Assembly (NCBI GenBank): GCA_964011275.1 | Contig: CAXGOB010000141.1 | Span: 1 to 5,197 of the forward strand | DNA from: UBA7328 sp002471345 | Lineage (GTDB): Bacteria; Bacteroidota; Bacteroidia; Chitinophagales; Saprospiraceae | Reading direction: 5' to 3' | Length of the DNA: 5,197 bases | Shown: positions 1 through 5,197 of the stretch, piece by piece | Numbering within the stretch: the stretch's first letter is position 1 | How the letters are laid out: each line of letters begins with the position of its first letter | Position numbers and translations under genes: made by a program | The notes under the pieces: generated by a model | The model's database searches: none | Told to the model about the DNA's origin: nothing | The model's input: the letters and a program-made list of their open reading frames with translations, nothing else

Positions 1-2
1 TT

Positions 3-533
3 TTTGAAATCATCGAGGTCAAAGAAGGCCAGCATTGCAGATATGATGCCATAGCTCGTACTTATGACTATTTCATTCATTGGAAAAAAGACCCTATACT
101 CATCAGATACAGTTCTTTCTATGAGGATTTGACATTAGACTTTGATGTGATGAGAAAATGTACTGCCTTAATCCTAGAGACTAAAGATTTTAAATCCATG
201 TGCAAGCAGCCAGACGTGTATAAAAACACGCTATGTAATATCAATAATTGTGAGCTGTTTGTAAATGAGAAAGAGGGCCGATTGAGGTTTACCATTACGA
301 GTAATCGTTTTCTTAGAGGAATGGTAAGGTATTGTATTTTCTTTCTTTTGAAGGTAGGCAGTGGAAAAATGTCTTTAGACGAATTCGAGAGTATTCTCAA
401 TCAAGAAAAAGAATTGAAACAGAAAAGTCCTGCTCTTCCTAATGGCCTTTTTCTAAGCAAAGTGGAGTATCCATTTTTGGATCTGAATGATTCACATCTT
501 TTGATCAGATTGTTGAAGGATGGACTTGCTTAG
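3..533 (+). CDS. truA: tRNA pseudouridine synthase A, C-terminal part (5' end outside window)
   Basis: This is the C-terminal part, about 176 residues, of a TruA-type enzyme, which converts uridine to pseudouridine in the anticodon stem-loop of tRNAs (positions 38-40) in the cytoplasm. The reading frame is open from base 3 to the TAG at 531-533, so the start and the catalytic Asp motif lie upstream of the window. Family marks seen are the RTY motif (57-65), matching the conserved RxY segment whose Tyr lies in the active site, then DFKS, then NRFLRGMVR with the conserved Arg (ending at 329), then the NGLFLSKVEYP segment typical of the TruA C-terminus. Some usual residues differ: the common DFxSF is DFKSM, and MVRxIVG is MVRYCIFFLL. 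These changes suggest a divergent ortholog or a second TruA paralog. The internal ATG at 129 is not the true start, because homology continues upstream of it. Family assignment is confident; intact function cannot be judged. Confidence 0.86.
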   Translation, partial: FEIIEVKEGQHCRYDAIARTYDYFIHWKKDPILIRYSSFYEDLTLDFDVMRKCTALILETKDFKSMCKQPDVYKNTLCNINNCELFVNEKEGRLRFTITSNRFLRGMVRYCIFFLLKVGSGKMSLDEFESILNQEKELKQKSPALPNGLFLSKVEYPFLDLNDSHLLIRLLKDGLA

Positions 534-618
534 TGGTAGTAAGGAAGGCATTTCCTGATTTAAATTGGTTGAATGTTTTGGTCAAACCTTCGGAGTCTAT
601 GCGCTCTATTAGCTCAGT

Positions 619-642
619 ACGAACCGATATACTCGGTTTTGT
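619..642 (+). terminator. Weak intrinsic-terminator-like hairpin after truA
   Basis: AACCGA (622-627) pairs perfectly with TCGGTT (633-638) around the 5-base loop TATAC. A G-T pair and two further pairs, with a bulged T, extend the stem to 619/642. A short T run (637-640) overlaps the 3' arm. It lies about 85 bases after the truA stop and about 36 bases before the next start. The T tract is short, so termination is uncertain. The hairpin could instead sit in the leader of the 679-903 gene. Confidence 0.3.
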
Positions 643-678
643 AAAAGGGATTGAGAGGTAGAAAAATAAATACAAAAT

Positions 679-903
679 ATGAAGTTAAACCTATTGTCAT
701 GTGATGCTCAGAGGCCAGACAGAAGAGCGATAGCCAGATGCATAATAGAAATTTCGTCTAATATGAACGATTCCTTGTCCAATGAGCTTACAGATATTCT
801 TTTAGAAGGGGATCCTGTAGATATTGAGATAGAAAATAAAAATTCTAGTTCTGCTTTTAGAGCATTGCGAAAACTAAGTATCGATTACGAAATCATTGAA
901 TGA
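679..903 (+). CDS. Small hypothetical protein, 74 residues
   Basis: I do not recognise this protein. It is short and acidic in its second half, with no signal peptide or membrane segment, so it is probably cytoplasmic. From the sequence I infer a strand-helix-helix-strand-helix-strand order: MKLNLLSC as strand 1; a helix at about residues 14-26 (DRRAIARCIIEIS); a helix at about 34-43; PVDIEIEN as a strand; a helix at about 57-67 (SSAFRALRKLS); and a terminal strand DYEIIE. The pattern recalls small alpha/beta folds such as the ClpS/L7-L12 C-terminal type, but this is a topology guess only. The ATG at 679 follows an A-rich stretch (AAATACAAAAT) with no Shine-Dalgarno sequence, which is usual in Bacteroidota. 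It lies 145 bases after truA on the same strand, with a hairpin between, so co-transcription is doubtful. The alternating hydrophobic pattern and clean termination make a real gene more likely than chance. Confidence 0.6.
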   Translation: MKLNLLSCDAQRPDRRAIARCIIEISSNMNDSLSNELTDILLEGDPVDIEIENKNSSSAFRALRKLSIDYEIIE

Positions 904-1288
904 AATGATGCTTTGAACTGATGATGCTCAGGAAAGATCTTTTTGCTAAAAAAAAGACTACTGGTGATTATACTCTCAAAATTAATGCTCAGCTCTTGTC
1001 TGAATAGAAGATTAGTATGGAAGTTTTCAGATACTAAAATTTCATATAACAACCCTAATATGGTTATGATCAGGAAATTATGGGGTTGAAGATCTAATTA
1101 TGAACTAATTTTGTTCAATAACAAGAAAAAGTGCACCTCATACACATGCTTCAATTATTAGCCGCAGAGGATGCCATCACAATAAAAAGCGACTAATCCA
1201 AAAATGATTACAGCCATCACGATACTCTACAATCTTAGTCATATAAATTGTTAAAGAATGAATACCTTAGATTATAACAACAATAGTT
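904..1288. other. 385-base gap without a convincing gene
   Basis: The gap is AT-rich and broken by stops in most frames. Two mutually exclusive plus-strand reading frames overlap near its start. One is a 28-codon ATG frame (921-1007). The other is a 48-codon frame that could begin only at TTG 943 and ends at 1089; it has a lipoprotein-like N-terminus (KKRLLVIIL then LSSC). Neither is secure. Other structure includes the palindrome AAAGATCTTT (933-942), an imperfect hairpin pairing CAACCC (1050-1055) with GGGTTG (1083-1088), a small hairpin TTGTT/AACAA (1111-1124), and the octamer GCCATCAC twice (1173-1180 and 1213-1220). The promoter of the 1289 gene must lie here or further upstream, but I could not identify a good one. 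Confidence 0.6.
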
Positions 1289-4200
1289 ATGAACCATCTC
1301 ATCCGTATTCAAAGTATTCTGCTCATCTTATTTTGCTGTTGTGATATACAAGCACAAAATCTAGAGTCTTTTCAGTATCGTAACCTCGGTCCCTACAGAG
1401 GAGGACGGGTAACTGCAGTTGCTGGCATTGCAAGCCAACCTTCAACCTTTTATATGGGTGCTACAGGAGGTGGAGTCTGGAAAACAGAGGACTATGGTAA
1501 TACATGGAGTAATATCTCAGACGGATTCTTTAATACACCATCTATTGGAGCTATATCAGTTGCACAAAATGACCCCAACATAATTTACGTAGGTACAGGA
1601 TCCGATGGATTGAGAAGCAATATCATATCAGGCAAAGGCATGTATAAATCCATAGATGGTGGTGATAATTGGACACACATTGGATTAGATAATGTGGGAC
1701 AGATAGGTGCTGTAAGGATACATCCAGTTAATCATAACATCGTATATGTGGCTGCAATAGGTCAAGCATTTGATGACAATGAGGAAAGGGGTATTTATAA
1801 AACAACTGATGGTGGCAGATCGTGGCAAAAGGTGCTTTTTGTTTCTTCAAAGACAGGATTCTTGGACATTGAAATGATGCCTTCTAATCCAGACATACTC
1901 TATGCCGCGGCCTGGAAGGCTCAAAGAAAACCTTGGACTATCATAAGTGGTGGGACATCAGAAGAAGGAGGTATCTACAAGTCAATAGATGCCGGTATGA
2001 CTTGGGATAAGATCGAAGACAGTTTACCTAAGGACTTGGTTGGTAAAATTGATATAGCCGTGAGTGCTGCAGACTCCAAAGTAGTCTATGCACTAGTTGA
2101 AGCCCCTCTTGAAGAAGGAGGTCTTTATAAATCCATAGATCAGGGGAGTTCCTTTTCTCAAGTTTCGGATCACAAAGGCATACGCAATAGACCCTTTTAC
2201 TATACTAATATAAAAGTGGACCCCAATAATATTGATGTGATCTACTCAATGGCAGGACCTTATCATAAATCTATTGATGGGGGAAAAACCTGGAATAGAA
2301 TATCCTCACCACATGGTGACAATCATGATATCTGGATCAACCCTGACGATACTGATATATTTATTCAATCCAACGACGGCGGTGCTAATGTTACTCTAAA
2401 TGGAGGAAAGACATGGTCTACACAGTTTAACCAACCAACTGCCGAAATCTATCAAATAGCTGTTGATGATCAACATCCTTATTGGGTCTATGGTGGTCAA
2501 CAAGACAACTATTCAACAGTCTCAGTACCTGTGATGGCACCTTATGGCATTCAAGCTCCAGGTACCGGATATATCATGAATACAGGTGGTTGTGAAACTG
2601 GACCTGCAATTCCAAAACCAGGGAACCCTAATATCGTTTATTCTAATTGCAAAGGAAGATTTGGTGTCTTTAACAAGAGCACAGGGACTGAGCAATCTTA
2701 CTATGTCGGTGCATCCAATATGTATGGCCACAATCCTAAAGATTTAAAGTATCGTTTTCAAAGAGTCTCCCCTATTCATGTTTCACCACATGATCCTGAT
2801 GTGGTCTATCACTGCTCTCAATATGTGCATATGACTACAGATGAAGGGAAGACTTGGACAACTCTTTCTCCGGACCTTACAGCATTCGAAGCAGATAAAC
2901 AGGTGATTTCTGGTAGTCCAATCACTAGAGACATTACAGGAGAGGAATATTATAGTACTATATATGCGATCAGAGAGTCTCCGATTAAAAAAGGCCTCAT
3001 CTGGGTAGGTGCAAATGATGGCCCCATACACATCACTCGAGATGGAGGTGCTAACTGGTCAAATGTTACACCTCGTGGCCTACCATCTGGAGGCAGAGTC
3101 GATGCAGTAGAACCTTCTCCCCACGACCCAGCCAAAGCATATGCATGTATATTAAGATATCAGTTAGGAGATTCAAAGCCTTATATTTATAAGACTGAGA
3201 ACTATGGTAAAACTTGGGATTTAATTACCAATGGGATAGCTCCAGATAACCCTTGCAGAGTGATTAGAGAAGACCCGGCAGCAGAAGGACATTTATATGC
3301 TGGCACAGAAGATGGATTATTTATTTCTATGGATGATGGAGAAACCTGGTCTTCCTTTCAACAAAATCTACCTTTGACACCAGTGACAGATATAAAGATT
3401 CATCGTGGTGATCTTGTTTTATCAACTATGGGTCGTTCATTCTGGATATTAGATAATATTTCTACTCTTTCTCAAATGGAATCTCTGGACTGGAGCAAGA
3501 ATAAACTATATAAACCCAAAAATACATATCGATACAAATATCCTTCAGGGGCACGAGCTAGCAGTATGCCTACATACCCAAGACCTGCAGTCATAATAGA
3601 CTATACCATTGCAGATTCTATCTCTGAACCTATTCAACTAGAAATTATAAATAGCCAAGGTGACGTGATCAATACCTTCTTTAGCAATGATGATGAAAAC
3701 GAAATCCCCGAGGAAACGATAGAAAACATGTCTACCAATCAAGTAGAATATATCGTCGATAACAGCCTGTCTACTCATCTTGGCTTTAACAGATATCGAT
3801 GGAATATGACAGAAAGTGGCCCCTGGCATGAAGATGAAAACCGCAGTTATAAAGGCGGTCCATTTGCAGCCCCTGGACGGTATATTATTCGACTTACATT
3901 GGATGGACAGGTATACGAACAGTCACTTGAGCTATTGATGGATCCAAGAATCGAAGCATATGTTAGTAAAGAAGACATCCAAAAACAAGTCACTATCCAT
4001 CGTCAAATTAAAAATCTACTGAGCGAAGCCAGAATGCAACTAGATAAATTGGAAAAAGAGAAGGAAACGCTACTCGAGAATAAAGATAAAAAGGATGAAG
4101 ATAGAGATCGATTATCCAAAGTCGATACAAATATTACTCAGTTAAAAACTAAAGAAGGCATATATGAGCTTCCTAGATTAGTTGATCAAATATCATATCT

Positions 4201-4297
4201 ATACAATATACTTGGTGATTCAGATCAGGCACCTGGCCAAGATGTCTATGAAAGGTATGAAGAGTTGCGACTAAGTCTGGAAGGTATAAAAGAGTGA
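1289..4297 (+). CDS. Exported VPS10/sortilin-like Asp-box beta-propeller protein
   Basis: This is a full-length 1002-residue protein. An N-terminal Sec signal peptide (hydrophobic at residues 9-18) probably ends at A22-Q23. Three Cys precede that site, but F precedes the first, so a lipobox is unlikely. The mature part opens with YRNLGPYRGGRVTAVAG, then repeats with Asp-box motifs (S/T-x-D-x-G-x-T-W type) at residues 65, 120, 171, 231, 281, 327, 369, 515, 582, 635 and 679. This implies two consecutive beta-propellers over about residues 30-725, as in sortilin/VPS10 and GH74-like proteins. Residues about 765-890 resemble an Ig-like (FlgD-type) domain (GFNRYRWNM, then APGRYIIRLTLDGQ). Residues about 895-955 form a charged coiled coil, followed by a short tail. 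No type IX sorting domain is seen. Relatives are often named glycosyl hydrolase, but I see no assured catalytic pair, so substrate binding, degradation and adhesion all remain possible. It probably acts in the periplasm or at the cell surface. The ATG at 1289 is chosen because it directly precedes the signal peptide. It appears to be a single-gene unit. Confidence 0.9.
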   Translation: MNHLIRIQSILLILFCCCDIQAQNLESFQYRNLGPYRGGRVTAVAGIASQPSTFYMGATGGGVWKTEDYGNTWSNISDGFFNTPSIGAISVAQNDPNIIYVGTGSDGLRSNIISGKGMYKSIDGGDNWTHIGLDNVGQIGAVRIHPVNHNIVYVAAIGQAFDDNEERGIYKTTDGGRSWQKVLFVSSKTGFLDIEMMPSNPDILYAAAWKAQRKPWTIISGGTSEEGGIYKSIDAGMTWDKIEDSLPKDLVGKIDIAVSAADSKVVYALVEAPLEEGGLYKSIDQGSSFSQVSDHKGIRNRPFYYTNIKVDPNNIDVIYSMAGPYHKSIDGGKTWNRISSPHGDNHDIWINPDDTDIFIQSNDGGANVTLNGGKTWSTQFNQPTAEIYQIAVDDQHPYWVYGGQQDNYSTVSVPVMAPYGIQAPGTGYIMNTGGCETGPAIPKPGNPNIVYSNCKGRFGVFNKSTGTEQSYYVGASNMYGHNPKDLKYRFQRVSPIHVSPHDPDVVYHCSQYVHMTTDEGKTWTTLSPDLTAFEADKQVISGSPITRDITGEEYYSTIYAIRESPIKKGLIWVGANDGPIHITRDGGANWSNVTPRGLPSGGRVDAVEPSPHDPAKAYACILRYQLGDSKPYIYKTENYGKTWDLITNGIAPDNPCRVIREDPAAEGHLYAGTEDGLFISMDDGETWSSFQQNLPLTPVTDIKIHRGDLVLSTMGRSFWILDNISTLSQMESLDWSKNKLYKPKNTYRYKYPSGARASSMPTYPRPAVIIDYTIADSISEPIQLEIINSQGDVINTFFSNDDENEIPEETIENMSTNQVEYIVDNSLSTHLGFNRYRWNMTESGPWHEDENRSYKGGPFAAPGRYIIRLTLDGQVYEQSLELLMDPRIEAYVSKEDIQKQVTIHRQIKNLLSEARMQLDKLEKEKETLLENKDKKDEDRDRLSKVDTNITQLKTKEGIYELPRLVDQISYLYNILGDSDQAPGQDVYERYEELRLSLEGIKE

Positions 4298-4623
4298 TCT
4301 CGAAATTTTACAACCACAACTACCCGTATCAACCTTTTATACTTAAAAGACAATTATAGATAAAAGTGTAGCTAAAAAACTGTACATACTTATAATCTAT
4401 AACACAGGATAATCACCGAATCTCTCCTGCTTCAAGACTAGGCATTATGTTATGACATCCTTTAATTTATCCCTCGCTTATTCAGTAGTAAGACACTATC
4501 CTGTTTCTTCAATGAATTTTTTAGATAAATACAGACTATTAAAAAACTTTCTAACCTATTCTAAAAGATCCCATTATTCTTCATGACAATCAATCTGTCT
4601 TATTAATTGTCCACATTAGTAAT

Positions 4624-4640
4624 TAAACGCATTGCGTTTA
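4624..4640. repeat. 17-base palindrome TAAACGCA-T-TGCGTTTA
   Basis: TAAACGCA and TGCGTTTA are exact reverse complements around a single central T. As RNA it could fold into a 7-base-pair stem with an ATT loop, followed by TTTATACTT, so a weak terminator is possible. As DNA it has the size and symmetry of an operator. It lies about 330 bases after the propeller gene and has no adjacent intact gene to regulate, so no role is assigned. Confidence 0.45.
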
Positions 4641-4664
4641 TACTTAGATTAGAGTAAATGTAAA

Positions 4665-4676
4665 AGACATATGTCT
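4665..4676. repeat. 12-base perfect palindrome AGACATATGTCT
   Basis: A perfect even-centred inverted repeat without spacer, 24 bases after the 4624-4640 palindrome. It cannot form a stable RNA hairpin without losing its centre, so if functional it would be a protein-binding DNA site. A chance origin is quite possible in AT-rich DNA. Confidence 0.35.
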
Positions 4677-4747
4677 CATTTAGAAGCTTCCTATTTTATT
4701 CATTTTCAAGAAACAAAAAAGCCGAATATAAATAGTAAATAACGTAA

Positions 4748-4815
4748 GTTCAACAAAGTATAAAACGGCCGTTCCACGCATTCGATCAGACTGTCGTTTC
4801 TGCAACCGTCGTAGG
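4748..4815. repeat. GC-richer palindromic island, partly attC-like
   Basis: GTTCAAC (4748-4754) fits the integron core-site pattern RYYYAAC and reads GTTGAAC on the minus strand. It is followed by AAAGTATAAAACGGCCGTTCCACGC in two steps: an AT-rich run, then the 10-base palindrome AACGGCCGTT (4764-4773). After that comes a GC-richer stretch with GTCGT twice (4794-4798 and 4808-4812). This block stands out from the AT-rich surroundings and sits directly before a small gene remnant, as a cassette junction would. The second core site (GTTRRRY) expected at the far end of an attC was not found, so an intact attC is not supported. A decayed attC or another short repeat are the alternatives. Confidence 0.22.
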
Positions 4816-4834
4816 GTATTAAAAAGAGTGAAAA

Positions 4835-5048
4835 ATGACAAATTTGATAATCAACAGGATATCCGAATGGAACAATAAAATGAGAGTCATTGGAATCTAA
4901 TTAGACTGAAAAAAGAAAGGTGTAATCGGAAATGGAGAGTTAAAGGAAATTGAAATTGAATCAGGCAAACATATGCTGAAATCAAATATAGATATGTGGG
5001 TGTGGAAATACACCTTTAATTATCATTGTAGCAGACATTGATAATTAA
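4835..5048 (+). pseudogene. Broken small Bacteroidota protein gene (two stops, one frameshift)
   Basis: Reading from the ATG at 4835 gives MTNLIINRISEWNNKMRVIGI, then TAA (4898-4900), LD, TGA (4907-4909), KKKGVIGNGELKEIEIESGKH and MLKSNID to 4993. The frame is then lost over 7 bases (4994-5000) where 3 would restore it, and continues from 5001 as CGNTPLIIIVADIDN to the TAA at 5046-5048. This matches, from memory, an unnamed small Bacteroidota protein pattern: a Y-x-D-G-K-K-x-G turn, then a GExKExEIxxGKHxLxxKIDWCG core, resembling a small beta-sandwich. Reading the first stop as Tyr and the second as Gly needs one base change each, and the expected W before CG lies in the disturbed bases. The repaired product would have about 69 residues, soluble, with no signal peptide. 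Function is unknown. No such product can be made as the sequence stands, although a 21-residue peptide could be. Confidence 0.75.
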
Positions 5049-5049
5049 A
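5015..5049. repeat. 35-base interrupted palindrome over the pseudogene 3' end
   Basis: TTTAATTATCA (5015-5025) is an exact reverse complement of TGATAATTAAA (5039-5049). Inside, after one T-T mismatch, TGT (5027-5029) pairs with ACA (5035-5037) around the loop AGCAG. The result is a stem of 11 plus 3 base pairs. On both strands it begins with T and ends with A, the opposite of an intrinsic terminator's A-before, T-after order, so it does not look like a standard terminator. It lies about 55 bases past the stop of the minus-strand gene and spans the pseudogene stop. Confidence 0.5.
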
Positions 5050-5103
5050 ATATTGAAAATCTCATTTTTAAGTAATAGAGCTTCTCTGCATAAAACTTAA
5101 TTC

Positions 5104-5197
5104 TTATCTGTGAGGTAAGAGGAAGTTTCTGTAGTTACGGCCTATAAAAGCTGAATGATAAGCATCATAAATGAGGTCAATCATCCTCTTTGCGATC
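5104..5197 (-). CDS. C-terminal end of a minus-strand protein, possibly Gfo/Idh/MocA oxidoreductase (partial)
   Basis: On the minus strand the frame is open from the window edge (first full codon at 5196-5194) to the TAA at 5106-5104, giving 30 residues: IAKRMIDLIYDAYHSAFIGR, then NYRNFLLPHR. The pattern of a hydrophobic helix RMIDLIYDAYHSA followed by a G-R turn near the end resembles the last helix of Gfo/Idh/MocA NAD(P)-dependent oxidoreductases, which often end in a similar helix followed by GxxV. That likeness is weak evidence from a short piece. The protein-like composition, with no stop inside, supports a real gene end convergent with the rest of the window. Its body lies to the right of the window. 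Confidence 0.45.
   Translation of the reverse strand, partial: IAKRMIDLIYDAYHSAFIGRNYRNFLLPHR

Larger units (their letters stand above)
4298..4834. other. 537-base gap: no convincing gene, several palindromes
   Basis: No reading frame over 44 codons with family likeness is visible. The longest ATG frame I found is 4452-4586 on the plus strand, 44 codons of unremarkable composition and probably chance. Just after the propeller gene, CTTTTA and TAAAAG (4334-4349) form a purely AT-rich stem except for one C-G pair, which is a poor terminator. Short palindromes at 4624-4640, 4665-4676 and 4764-4773 and a GC-richer island near 4764-4815 are listed separately. The gap may be the remains of former accessory genes, given the pseudogene that follows it. 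Confidence 0.6.

Noticed and set aside
119..400. 93-codon minus-strand frame over truA.
   Set aside because: It is antisense to the recognisable TruA coding frame and is explained as its shadow.
573..644. 23-codon plus-strand frame between truA and the 679 gene.
   Set aside because: Very short, overlaps the hairpin, and has no family likeness.
601..660. Possible tRNA: ATTAGCTCAGT (608-618) matches a tRNA D-arm.
   Set aside because: No T-loop, matching acceptor stem or anticodon arm follows, and the downstream hairpin does not fit cloverleaf spacing. A chance 11-base match.
1158..1217. Minus-strand 19-residue hydrophobic frame (MAVIIFGLVAFYCDGILCG).
   Set aside because: Too short, with a stop just upstream of its start and no start signal or recognisable family.
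1248..1275. Bacteroidota-type promoter: TTG at 1248 and TAGATTAT at 1268.
   Set aside because: The second element matches only TA and TT of TAnnTTTG, spacing is a little short, and the leader would be only a few bases long.
2522..3829. Several minus-strand open frames inside the propeller gene.
   Set aside because: They are antisense to a strongly supported coding sequence with regular Asp-box repeats and show no protein-family features.
4452..4586. 44-codon plus-strand frame from ATG 4452 to TGA 4584.
   Set aside because: No recognisable motif or start signal, and a length expected by chance in AT-rich DNA. It could be a remnant, but nothing supports it.

Overview
The window looks like chromosomal DNA from a member of the Bacteroidota, most likely a marine or environmental Cytophagia- or Saprospiria-like lineage. 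The evidence is the AT-rich base composition, start codons without clear Shine-Dalgarno sequences, the style of the TruA fragment, and a roughly 1000-residue exported Asp-box propeller protein of a type common in that phylum. This assignment is inference from sequence style, not a database match.

Layout from left to right. The 3' part of a tRNA pseudouridine synthase (truA) runs in from the left edge and stops at 533. A weak hairpin (619-642) follows. Next comes a small 74-residue gene of unknown function (679-903), then a 385-base gap (904-1288) with no convincing gene. The window is dominated by one intact gene (1289-4297) for a Sec-exported, VPS10/sortilin-like protein with at least eleven Asp-box (BNR) motifs, an Ig-like domain and a charged coiled-coil tail. 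The last 900 bases hold no intact complete gene. They contain several short palindromes, a GC-richer island with partial likeness to an integron attC site (about 4748-4815), a clearly recognisable but broken small gene (4835-5048, two in-frame stops and one frameshift), and the 3' end of a minus-strand gene entering from the right edge (5104-5197), possibly a Gfo/Idh/MocA-type oxidoreductase.

The genes do not form an evident pathway. TruA is a housekeeping tRNA-modification enzyme and the propeller protein acts outside the cytoplasm. The 3' third looks like a decaying accessory segment, perhaps a dead cassette, between the propeller gene and a convergent neighbour. I see no clear new multi-gene system. 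The best leads are the decayed cassette-like segment and the unassigned small gene at 679-903.
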